DNA of 64,000 nt from Tetrapyrgos nigripes (lineage: Eukaryota; Basidiomycota; Agaricomycetes; Agaricales; Campanellaceae), in the NCBI GenBank assembly GCA_013368315.1, contig JAACJM010000207.1:62001-126000 (forward strand), in the 5' to 3' direction. The translations under genes and the position numbers were made by a program. The notes beneath the pieces are model-generated. The model worked only from the letters and a program-made list of their open reading frames with translations. It was not told the DNA's origin and ran no database searches. Positions 35,001 through 44,632 of this stretch are shown here, one piece after another; within the stretch, counting starts at the first letter, position 1, and every line of letters starts with the position of its first letter.

Positions 35001-36180
35001 CTTTGGATGTCTCCTACTTTTTATAGATTTGCATATGTCTAGCAGCTTGGCTTCCCGATATAACTCGGTAACTGCATTTGTTGCTGTACGAAACTCGCTT
35101 TTTGAAGAATAAACTACCCAGCTCTCCCGCTCTGCTGGACATTGTTGTTTGGACCGAGCCACGATGATTGGCTGGTCACGGTGATGGCGTACTCAGGCTG
35201 CATTCAAAAGGGATAGGATCGTAAAGAGACGAGGTAGAAGAGGTCGTTGGGTTTGGTTCCGAAGCATTTGCTGATTCTCATCGTTATTGCCTCTTCGTCT
35301 ATATTTACGTCACTACGTCACCACTGCAGACAGCCTTTGTGCCACTGTGGTGAATCTCGCCTTGCACTCACAACTTCCATTCCCTTCATATATTTATCTT
35401 CTTATCTTCCATCTTTTGCTCGCACTTGTACAAAGTCTTGATCTCATAGTGTCTGCGACTCTGCGCCTGTCTTTCCTTTATCCGTCGCTCGCAACTTGCT
35501 CGCAACTGGACGAGGTTGTACATGTTTCTCCGATTTCAAGCTAGAGTTGCATTCATTGTACTTGTGCCGAGATGCGGTCCCGATGAATATACATACATGG
35601 TAACATGTACGCGTGTATGCTTAACGTCGAAGATTAAAAAAAGATTGGGAATGGCCACTGATGGCCACGGAAAGGCTCAGGGGAATACGTTGACATTGCA
35701 GAGTGCCCATCTCAATGACGTCACCGTCTGCTTGAGACTCTGTCGCAGATTACGAGGTCGAATGAAATGAGGATGAGTTCTTTACACCCTCTTTCTGCGT
35801 GTGGCTATGTGCAAATGCTCCCGACTTCACCCGTCCGTTCCTTTCCGTGCGGCCTTTTTGCTAACAGTTGATCGGCCTTTCCTTTTCGTTTTGTTTCCGA
35901 ACACTAGCATCTATAGCGCGTCATAGCGTCCGATTTCTTTCCCTTCTCTTTGCACGGTTATAGTCCTTTGCATCAAGATTCAAGTACAAAAGAAGTTCAA
36001 TAAAATAATGTGTACACTAAAAGCTTGGACTGCGATGGCCTCGTATTCGCCACGCTTCAGCGCTGGCCCACAACCACGAGGCACCCTTTTAGTGAAGGAA
36101 TGGATCGATAGGTACCTAACAAGCCTGTCCACCGCTAGTCATTGAAGGGTGAAAGTGTTGACAGGGGAAATGTCGGAGGC
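32056..36180. other. long stretch without a confident gene
   Basis: The first 270 bp are the tyrosinase upstream region, with a TATATA motif near 32300. Beyond it ORFs of 60-140 residues occur on both strands (33522-33803 on -, 33711-34058 and 34206-34616 on +), overlapping and without motifs. Part of 34043-34267 is Thr/Ser low complexity. A TTACGAGG block lies at 35748. The 32330-32600 segment has a repeat-like look (CAGTGTCC/GGACAGT words) but no paired ends were found. Confidence 0.45.
35748..35830 (+). repeat. dispersed TTACGAGGCC block, copy 2
   Basis: ATTACGAGGTCGAATGAAAT then GAGTTCTTTACAC and TGCGTGTGGCTATGT, matching 17632 and 45038. GGCCTCGTATTCGCCACGC at 36039-36058 is in inverted orientation and may be the opposite end of a small element of about 310 bp. 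Confidence 0.5.
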
Positions 36181-36593
36181 TCAGCGTCCGGCATAGGATC
36201 AGATAGTATAAGAGAAGTATCGCCAGACGACTCCAATATCCTCACCTCATCCTCATACATTCTCTCTCCCAGCCTTCGCTTTCCAGTGTATCTCTAGTGT
36301 GTAAGCATTATCAACAACAAATTTCGAATTTTTGATTGATATTTCACGTTTAGAACCATACCTTTCGACAAGACTTGCATCAATCTTCGTCTATCCGAAA
36401 AGCGTGACCATCTTATCATCGACTGTCACCTTGGGCGGCAATGCATATTTGGAAAGATCTTTTGGGCAAACATAAATGACGAATTTATGCTCGGCACCGG
36501 AGCTACTCCATATGGCTGTTTGGCCTCAAATCAGTCCCATATGGAGTAGACCCGGGTGAGCAAAAATGGCACTGAAAAATCCGAAATTTAAGT

Positions 36594-36926
36594 TTGCACA
36601 GAGATCTTTGGAAATATGCAACGCCGCCCAAGGTGTGTAAGACCCAGAATGGTGACAAAGTGGAACTTCATATCTTGAGCCTTGACACTTTACTGGGGAA
36701 CGACAACGGCAGATTCAAATGGAGAGGCCATTCTTTCACCTCAACTGCTAGGCATATCTCATTGGACGATTCCATCCTCAAGGCTGAACTGGAGCAACTT
36801 TCAGGCAAATGAGTCGCTGACAAGTTCGACCTCAGCCCTCATATCAAAAATAATAACGGCAAACTTGTGCCCATCGATGCTACTACCCTCAAAGCTGCAA
36901 ATCCTACTCCTCCTCCTACTCCGTGA
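36594..36926 (+). pseudogene. CVNH (cyanovirin-N) domain module 1, in-frame TGA
   Basis: One frame reads LDTLLGNDNGRFKWRGHSF, then ISLDDSILKAELEQLSGK, a TGA at about 36810, then VADKFDLSPHIKNNNGKLV and a Pro-rich tail NPTPPPTP ending at a GTGAGT donor. The NG.F.W..., ISL...L.AEL and NNNGKL signatures are those of fungal CVNH lectin domains, which bind sugars. The TGA replaces the Trp usual after SGK/DGK in this family, so a TGG to TGA mutation is likely. The start is uncertain: a valid ATG for this frame is not evident, and upstream exons may exist after a promoter-like stretch near 36200-36300. Confidence 0.6.
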
Positions 36927-37173
36927 GTCAGCATAAATATTCACTTGTTTATTTTTCGTGTTCAATGATAGCTTGTACCGCTATCTATCAGCTCCATCAT
37001 AGATCCGCCTCCTGCATACCCCAAGGAGAGCCTGACTAAGTTCTCGGCATACAGAACGTACTGTTCATCCAAATTGTGAGTACTCCTTGCCACTGAATAT
37101 CCTAGTGGATTTTTTGACTTTTATCCTATTATAATTAAGTAAATCCCAAGAATCCCAATCAGCTTCCTACTTT

Positions 37174-38118
37174 ATGTATTCCGTGGCTTCTGACAAGTTG
37201 CGCTTGGTGGGGTCAAACCTCCACGCACAGTGTCTCAAGTTGAATGAGAGCTACGCTGCGCAGACGTTGGACCTTGCCAAGTACATTGGTGTCGTCAATG
37301 GCCATCTCGCTTGGGGTTGCAGGGACTTCCATTCGGCTTGCCGAAGCGTCAAACTGGAAGGATACGTCCTCCATGCGGAGTGTCATGACGAGAAAAAGGT
37401 TGTGATCAAATTCTCATTGGATCTCAGTCGCTATCTGCACTCGTACGATGGCGTTCTGAGTGTGAAGGTCGCCGTGGATAGTTCGGAACTTTCCAAATTG
37501 TTCAGCGAAGCGAGATGGATGAAGTTTAGAGTCGTTACCGAGCCTGATTCGTCCGTCGTCGTTGGCGGTTCAGCGTTCAAATCGGTTTTCAAGAGTCTCG
37601 CTGAGACGACCTCCGCGTATGTCCACACGGAGATGACACAGTATCTAGCAGACACAATCGGACAGGATATCAAGAGTCTCTTGATCGAAAAAGTCCGAGC
37701 AGAGATGACTCGGACTGTTACGAGCTCGATGACCACGGCGCTTCAGAAACAACTTTCGGAGAAGATCGAGGTGGCTTTTGCAGCAACCAAGAAGAGCGTT
37801 ATCGAATCGTGCAACGAGATGATCAATGTTGGGGTGAATAAGGTCACCACGCAATGTACGGAGTCTGTCGTTCTTTCGGTGGGCGAACATGTGGCTACTC
37901 AGTGTAATCTCGCTATCGCTAGTGCCACGCAGGAGGCGACTTCCACTGCTATCGCACATTTCCGGGAGAATGTGGAGATTTTGATGAGCAACAGATGGTG
38001 GTGGCTAGTACACGTCGTGCGCGCACAGAGGCAGCTTTATTGGCGGTTTATAAAGAGTTGGAGCTGGAGGAGTCTGGGATTGATTGCTAAAGTCGGAATG
38101 GTATATCACAAGATTTAA
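37174..38118 (+). CDS. CVNH lectin domain module 2 with long helical C-terminus
   Basis: About 314 residues from MYSVASDKLRLVGSN. The CVNH repeats are at residues 1-50 (LRLVGSNLHAQC... YIGVVNGHLAW) and 50-90 (CRSVKLEGYVLHAEC... YLHSYDGVL), a complete two-half cyanovirin fold. Residues about 130-270 are Ala/Ser/Thr/Glu-rich and strongly helical (SLAETTSAYVHTEMTQYLAD, SEKIEVAFAATKKSVIES), like an amphipathic rod or pore-type helix. The tail is basic and aromatic (NRWWWLVHVVRAQRQLYWR). A probable exon lies upstream (about 37005-37076, between CATAG and GTGAGT) and an intron ends CAATCAG at 37160. Whether modules 1 and 2 form one gene is unresolved. Probable role is carbohydrate binding; a defensive role is inference only. 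Confidence 0.65.
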   Translation: MYSVASDKLRLVGSNLHAQCLKLNESYAAQTLDLAKYIGVVNGHLAWGCRDFHSACRSVKLEGYVLHAECHDEKKVVIKFSLDLSRYLHSYDGVLSVKVAVDSSELSKLFSEARWMKFRVVTEPDSSVVVGGSAFKSVFKSLAETTSAYVHTEMTQYLADTIGQDIKSLLIEKVRAEMTRTVTSSMTTALQKQLSEKIEVAFAATKKSVIESCNEMINVGVNKVTTQCTESVVLSVGEHVATQCNLAIASATQEATSTAIAHFRENVEILMSNRWWWLVHVVRAQRQLYWRFIKSWSWRSLGLIAKVGMVYHKI

Positions 38119-38501
38119 TTGTATCTCTCTTACCATAGGTTCATGTTAGTTTTGTATATACAGTAGTCTAGTACAGTGTAATAGTGGGGTAATTAGTGTA
38201 ATTACATTGGGTTTATCCGGCAATACTGAGTTCTTCCCAAAGTTATTGCATTCCATCTGCATCGTTGAGCCATATGAAATGACACTTGGTTCTTTGCTCG
38301 GTTCAACTACCTGGAACCTAATCACATCAAGTATACTTTCACTGTGCAATCCAGCTCGAGTCATTGAGGAATTTATTGGAGGAAGTCAAGTAGTTTGATT
38401 CCTTCAAAAGGACATGTCAGATAGACTATGCCATATTCCTAGAAATAAGACTCACAGTAGCTTTAAGAACGTCTTGTTTCTCGAACTCAGTTTTGTATCC
38501 C

Positions 38502-38884
38502 TCAGCGAGAAAGCAGATAGATTTGCCGTGTTACCAGGAAGGAATCATCTGGTAGATATCTTGTATGCGGCTTTTGGAGAAGTTGTAACATGGCTGAAGT
38601 TGGGAAGTGCGCGAAGTCATCCAGACATACTCGTAAAGCGGCCTGCATCTCTCTCAACATAGACCCCATATCATTTTCATGATTTCCATCAGCAGTTCGA
38701 CTTGCAATCTCCAATTGCTGCATCTGCTCCTCAAGATCATCTCTCTCCTGACGCAATTGCTGTCTCTCTGCATTTGAAGCAGAAAGAATAAGAACCCCCT
38801 TTTGGTTAGTGCTTCGGTGTTCTTGTTCTCTAGATTGCGTGAGTTGGGCTGTACTGATGGTTGAGCCTTTGACCTGGTACCTGG
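38502..38884 (-). CDS. coiled-coil exon of unknown gene
   Basis: An open frame of about 127 codons begins at a TTCTATCCCAG acceptor near 38885 (YQVKGSTISTAQ). A heptad-like stretch follows (RQQLRQERDDLEEQMQQLEI), then SMLREMQAALRVCLDDFAHF. There is no ATG in the exon before the coiled coil, so a small 5' exon is implied in the 130 bp before the next gene's stop codon at 39013. No family assigned. Confidence 0.4.
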
Positions 38885-39012
38885 GATAGAAGTAGAATGA
38901 TTAATGGTGATAGTAAACAGTATTTAAAGGACGAATTCGGACAGATCAGTCGCTGAAGAAGAAATCTAATACTCAACGGATACAAGTATATGTAGGTGAA
39001 GTTTACTATCTC

Positions 39013-40488
39013 CTAAGTATCTGGTCGTTCTTCTTCACCATCTCTCTCTGCCTTTGAGTTCCTCAAATGCATATGTACAGACTCAACCATATCATTTTGG
39101 AACCCAGGAGACGCTATGCTTCGAACATGGAACCTTATCGATTCTAGATCATGATTCGTTGAATGTTCCGGGCGAGACACCACCCGGCCTGGAATAGTCG
39201 ACGCAAAAACAGTTTTGTCAAGGGACTGCTCTTGATTGACGAGTAGCAGTACAATAATCGGGTAGAGTCCCTGTCAATGTAAAGAAAGCTTTATCCAAAA
39301 TTCTTGTCGAAAGCAGCCTATAGGATCAACAGTAACTTACAGCCAACTGGATGTTTACGGGCGTGTAATAGTCTCCTACAGTCCCGGAGGGAAATCTGAT
39401 GAGGGATCCTGCCAGTGCCGTTACCTGAATTCAGGAAGTAGTAAGTAAGTTTGCTTATCATCATCAGGGAATTCTATACTTACGCCCGAAATGCAGTACA
39501 ATACTCCAGTTTCAATCAGAAGGAGAAGCAGTTTACCAACTTTAGTCCTTCTTTCAATCGCACTATTCAAGTCGCCCTTGATTGTGCATCGATAGCGCCT
39601 GGAATATTCTGCTGAATATTTTCTCAACAAACATGAAGAATAGCATACCAGGCTTTTCTGACTATGATCACAGTAGATGCCATATTTGTCATAAGGGATA
39701 AAGAAAGATTGGTAATTTGAAAGACATCTATGGCTCGATTGAAATGAAGTGTGGTGAGAGTGTCCAAGGTGACTGTATAAAGAGCAGTCCTAATTGCTAT
39801 TGTCCCAAAGGTCGTCACTGCAGAGTTTGAGTATAAGTCATGTATCGGCCTAAAGAAAATATTAAGAACTTGGAAATACTTACAGGAAGTGCAGCATAGG
39901 AGGAAAATTGGAATAAAGAGCGTCCTTCTACTCTCTTCATAGCACAACACCCATGCACGCCAAACAACCACTCCATCGGTGAGAAAATACTAAGAGTGAG
40001 GTTTGCTAGTAAGAATAGCCAATGGCACCGGTTGCATTGGCTTACTTACGTTGATCAATCCGAGGGCACTGAAAAGGGAGGCGTACTGGCGAAAACCAAG
40101 ATTTCCATCCACTAGCCCTGCTTTGATGGTCTTGATTATGTCCAAAATTGTTATTCCCCAGTGTACTGAGCTCAGGATGAACATGAAAATTGTCATGCCG
40201 AAAAGGAATCTACGTTGCCATGTTTTCAAGCCCTTCTTCCTGTTTGTAGAATTATCATCTTCAACTGAAGAGACAGGATACACAGGAGGAGGAATATACT
40301 CACACCATTATATATGAAGACAGTGTAAAGAGACATGAGTATAGCCCTGCCGGTTTTGATTAGACTAGAGCTTCGAGAAAGTAAATGCAACACTAACCGT
40401 ATACCCAACTCTGACAAATGATCCCTATGACACGATTGAGCAAATGCATATTGAGGTAGTAATCTTGGAGTGAACTTGAAGTGGACAT
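39013..40488 (-). CDS. seven-helix fungal membrane protein of unknown function
   Basis: Exons by frame and splice signals: 40398-40488 (MSTSSSLQDYYLNMHLLNRV), a short exon near 40306-40346, 40050-40264 (KTWQRRFLFGMTIFMFILSS), 39649-39989 (DGVVVWRAWVLCYEESRR), 39484-39598, 39341-39424, and 39013-39270 ending RPDT. Hydrophobic segments number about seven, and the tail is a hydrophilic cytoplasmic-type domain of roughly 80 residues. The VVWRAWVLC and NM..T..I..KAW landmarks are common to a large orphan family in mushroom-forming fungi, a receptor-like topology without known ligand. The phase across the short second exon does not close cleanly in my model, so its limits are uncertain. The gene otherwise looks intact. 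Confidence 0.65.
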
Positions 40489-40609
40489 GATAACATTTAG
40501 GCTTCAGGCTTGTGACGCTGGTTTAAATAATGTGCACGGCAGTTGTACGGAGGCATGTTTTGCATCATTTGATACATGGTTATATTGCTGATACTTGATC
40601 ATTACTTGA

Positions 40610-41220
40610 TATTTAGCTATGGCATTGAATTACAGAGTATAAGGTATCTGCCCAGTCCATCTATTGTTCATCTTTATGATACGTTTATCCATTGCTCATC
40701 CCAATACTTGTACTTACAACTTCCAAGATACTTAGCTACAGCATTTTACGGGGTATAAGGTATCCGCCCAACCATCTATTGTTCGTCTTTATGATACGTA
40801 CGTTTATCCGTTGCTCATCACAACACTGATACTTACGGCTTCCAAGATACTTAGCTACAGCATTCAATTACAGAGTATAAGGTATCCGTCCAGTCCATCT
40901 ATTGTTCATCTTTATGATACGTTTATCCATTTCTCATCCCAATACTGGTACTCACAACTTCCAAGATACTTAGCTATGGCATTTTACGGAGTATAAGGTA
41001 TCCGCCCAATCATCTATTGTTCATCTTTATGATGCGTACGTTTATCCGTTGCTCATCCCAATACTGATACTTACAGCTTCCGAGATACTTAGCTACAGCA
41101 TTCAATTACAGAGTATAAGGTATCCGCCCAGTCCATCTATTGTTCATCTTTATGATACGTACGCAGCATTCAATTACAGAGTATAAGGTATCCGCCTACT
41201 GATACTTACAGCTTCCAAGA
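40610..41220. repeat. satellite of about 119 bp units in an A-B dimer pattern
   Basis: Units begin near 40610, 40728, 40847, 40967 and 41087, each with AGCTAYRGCATT, TATAAGGTATCCGCCCA and CATCTATTGTTCATCTTTAT. Type A has CAATTACAGAGTATAAGG; type B has TTTTACGGGGTATAAGG and an extra CGTACG. The order is A-B-A-B-A, with the last unit rearranged. This means dimer amplification of about 239 bp. Confidence 0.9.
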
Positions 41221-41522
41221 TACTGATATGATACTGATATATCATTCACTGTTCATCTATCTAGAACTGTACTCAATTGTTGACCATATGTTACAAGTGG
41301 TGCTGGGCACTCGCGGATCAGTTTCTGTGACGCTGACTAAGCGCCACGCGAGCATATTCCTGGCACCCCACGTCGAAATTGTCGTCTCGCCTCTTTCCAC
41401 TCGACGTCTTGTACTATTTGCCTCGTATTGTATTTCAATTATCTACCAAGACTTGTATGTACTAGGTACTATGTAAATTTTGATTTAAAATGTCCAATTA
41501 AATAATTTTACTCCCACTCTAT

Positions 41523-41783
41523 TCATCCCCATCCATTTTCAGCTTTCTCAAGCAGCTGCTTCATCTCGTTTAGCCTTCTCTGCAGCCTCTCCCTGTCCTC
41601 CTCCAACTGTGTGTTCGCTTTTTTGAGGTGAAGGTTTGTCTTGAGGAGTTGTTTTTTCGTTGCTTTGGTGGGGGTCATTTCGTCATAGTTTTCCTTTTCT
41701 GAGGCCGACCATCGATTTTTACGCGCCTTTGCTAGCTGATCGTCTTGATTGGGAGTCAAAAAAGGTTTTCTACCGCGTACCAT
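41523..41783 (-). CDS. small basic leucine-zipper-like protein
   Basis: An 86-residue ORF from MVRGRKPFLTPNQDD. I prefer the internal Met over the upstream one because the extra 18 residues look random. A basic segment (KARKNRWSASEKENYDE) precedes heptads of Leu (LLKTNLHLKKANTQLEEDRERLQRRL). The basic region lacks the Asn-x-x-x-Arg signature spacing of true bZIP factors, so DNA binding is only possible, not shown. It could be a dimerising accessory protein. Isolated between satellite DNA and a dispersed repeat, with no splice signals. Confidence 0.45.
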   Translation of the reverse strand: MVRGRKPFLTPNQDDQLAKARKNRWSASEKENYDEMTPTKATKKQLLKTNLHLKKANTQLEEDRERLQRRLNEMKQLLEKAENGWG

Positions 41784-42252
41784 GACAGGAGAGGGGGTGG
41801 AGACGCGAAAAGAGCGCGACAGGAGCGACGCGTACAAGGATGATTGCTGCTTACATAACGCGTTTGGCGCGTTTCGGCCTCGAAATCACTTTTTGGATTT
41901 GACCTCCTGTTTCAAACAAACTATTGACCAATTTTTTTGCGCAGACATACTTTTTTTGTCGTTATCTTCATTTGCTCCAGAGGAATTGTTCGGATTTGAA
42001 GCTTTAAGTACTAAACCGCGTGTAAAAAAAGTCATAATCCACATAAGTCCAGATTTTCTTACAATTTAAAAAATTCCTCTGATCAAAATGAAGATTAAGT
42101 AGTATACATTGGATTACAACGCGCACTTTTGAGGTGTGAGTAGTAGGTGGTCTAAACAATTCGGGAGCGCAACAGCCCTCGGATTTACAGTAGTGGAAGG
42201 TTTTGGTCAACATGTACAAACATTGCGCTCGGCTTACCGCAATTGCCCAGCA

Positions 42253-42570
42253 CCATTACAAGGCCTTTAGGCTGAGTTAACTTAGGTCAAGACCCCGTGA
42301 CTTTTTTAATTGAGTTGCAAATTTTACCACAGCTTCAAACTCCCACCCCTTTTCGTTGCCGCTCAAATTAAGCCGGTTTCTGCCCTTCCTGACAACCGAA
42401 ATGTCTAGACTCAGTCTGGACCGGGTCCAACCACGATGTCATGACGTCGTTCACAGCTTCCTTGGACCAACGCGTAACCAAGGCAGCGAGCTGGTTGAAG
42501 AGCTCCTTGTCCAAATTGATGGTGTGGTCATTGCGAATGCCTATGAATTATCAGAGGGGACGGAGTGCAA
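42253..42570 (+). repeat. GTTAACTTA dispersed repeat, copy 1
   Basis: Starts TTACAAGGCCTTTAGGCTGA then GTTAACTTAGGTC. It continues with CAAACTCCCACCCCTTTTCG, TTCCTGACAACCGAAATGTC and CACGATGTCATG. Related copies are at 55851, 56172 and split at 57155/59980. It contains no convincing ORF. Confidence 0.6.
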
Positions 42571-43268
42571 TTGATGTGGCACGCGTTAATATACTGTGGC
42601 TGTAGTAAACCGTGTGAATACGCACTAGAGATTTCCCCTAAACGGTTGTCGACGCGACAAAGAGCTGAGAGCGATAAACAAGTAGAGTGATCCTGCACTT
42701 GCGCAAGTGAGGTATTGCTGTATTCTTGTCGGATCTGAGTCCGGTCAGATTAAGAGTACCAGCAAGAGAATTCTGATTTTCTACATACTTTTACAGGCCT
42801 TTTATACTACTCTGAGCCTATCTATCTTGGTAAGCTATTCTCGATCACTCTGTAAGCTACGATAGCAGATAGTACAGCAATCTATCATAAAAGTGACTGT
42901 CTATGATACAGTCAGACTTGTCTCTGCTATCCGAGAGGATTGATAAGTACAACTAGTTACTTTGTAAGATAAGTATGAGTCAAAAGACTTCGGAAGATGA
43001 GTGAAGTAGTAAGGAAGTATTTTCCTAAATCAAATCCCAATTCTCGACGATAAGCTGGTCCTTTGCCGAGTGCTGATGGTGTGAAGCTATAGGCCTTCGG
43101 GAATAACAAGTACAACCTGAGGTTGGTACGTATAGCCACAACAGGTTGCTGGACTTGCGGTGTTGGGTGTTTGCTACCTGGGACTGGGTATTCTTGGGCC
43201 GTCAAGGATACTAGTGTGCTCATTTCCTTGTGGATGTGGATTGTCTTTCCTCTCTAGTCTTTAATTTC

Positions 43269-44622
43269 AGGCACCTGGTTTTTCAAGTTCACAGTCAAGC
43301 CACTCAAGCCACAGTGAGCTTGAGTGAGCATACCCAACTTCACTACACTTCATTTCATAACAAATATTTGCATAATTGGCTTGCTTGACTTCCATTTTGG
43401 GTGTGGCTGTACTTATCCCACCAACTTCACTACACTTCATTTCATAACAAGATACTTGCATTAAATGGCTTGCTTGACTTCCATTTTGAGTGTGGCTGTG
43501 CTTACTTCACTACACTTCATTTCATAACAAGATACTTGCATTAAATGGCTTGCTTGACTCCCATTTTGGGTGTGGCTGTGCTTATCTCAGCCTACCCAAC
43601 TTTACTATACTTCATTTCATAACAAGATACTTGCATTAAATGGCTCACTTATTTCTGAAAGGTGTATAAGCAACACTTATCCTCTATTGAGTTCTTGAGT
43701 GAGTGTGAGTTTGAGTGAGCTTGGGTGTGAGCTTGGGTGTGAGCTTGAGTGAGATTGAGTATAGCTTTGCATCAATCTGAGAGTTAATTATGGCTTGAAG
43801 GAGTAGGCATCCCTTACATCAGTTCATATACTTGCACTTACACTACATTCACTTACTTATGCCACAGGCACCTATGTTTAGGAGTTAGTAATCAATAATG
43901 TCAGAGCTACCATAGATAAGAACTATCTAAGGAGATATTCAGATTCATTCCCCCAAAATACCATAGTAGGCATATCCACATCAATACTGGATGCTATAGC
44001 TTGCAGTGTCCATGGCCATCCCAAGTTTTGCCATTTTGAGACAGTATTTTGCACATAGCTCCTCAAGATTTAATAATATCACAGAAAAAACTATATTCCT
44101 AAGTCTAGGGAGTTTTAATGCAATACCCTACCAACCCACATGATTATCAGACCTGATTTGACACAATGACTAGTACCCATCCTGCTCTTTTGCTATATTT
44201 AGATGGTATTTTGGCCATATCTCCATAAACACTACAGATACTGCAAATCTACTTAAATATTTGGATTCAGTGTACCAAAATACACCTTACCCATTCAGAT
44301 GATTTTTCATTGCTGCTCTGGGAATACATTTTGTGTTTTCTGGGTCAGCCATAGCCTATTTCCATTCCAAATAGGGATTTGAGGTCCTATTGACTGTACC
44401 CACCCTCCCATCAAATTTTGGCCTGTGGGAAAACCCTGCCCAACCCCAACAGCCTCCACTCACTGGCAACAGCACTAGTAATAAAAATCTGAATTTTCGA
44501 GTATTTGGGGCCTCTTTCCAGAAAAGGAAGTGCCCACCCCACCAAAATGCACCCAAAAGCCTGCCCACAGACAGCACAAAGGCTTGAATGTGAGCTTGAG
44601 TGAGCTTGAAAAACTGGTGGCC
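43269..44622. mobile_element. TIR-bounded element, probably non-autonomous (1,354 bp)
   Basis: The left end AGGCACCTGGTTTTTCAAGT and the right end, read inverted as GGCCACCAGTTTTTCAAGCT, form an imperfect terminal inverted repeat. It is flanked by CTTTAATTTC (43259-43268) and CTTTGATTTC (44623-44632), a near-perfect target duplication of 8-10 bp. Subterminal regions are full of GTGAGCTTGAGTGAGCTTG motifs in opposed orientation. The superfamily is hAT or Mutator-like by duplication length. The interior has tandem repeats on the left and no transposase. Confidence 0.65.
43340..43645. repeat. tandem repeat inside the TIR element
   Basis: Four copies of an 85-110 bp unit containing CTACACTTCATTTCATAACA, ATACTTGCATTAAATGGC and TTGACTTCCATTTTG. 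Length differences come from variable CCCACCAACTT inserts. Confidence 0.8.
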
Positions 44623-44632
44623 CTTTGATTTC

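Noticed and set aside
39849..39894. Intron of 34 nt in the seven-helix gene (GTAAGT...TTTAG)
   Set aside because: Too short for a fungal intron, and reading through keeps a continuous frame with a plausible protein.
40610..41220. CRISPR-like array
   Set aside because: Units are long, adjacent and without spacers; this is a eukaryotic satellite.
42957..43223. 88-residue minus ORF, considered as a retroelement Gag start
   Set aside because: No Gag motif, no LTR pair around it, and composition is ordinary.
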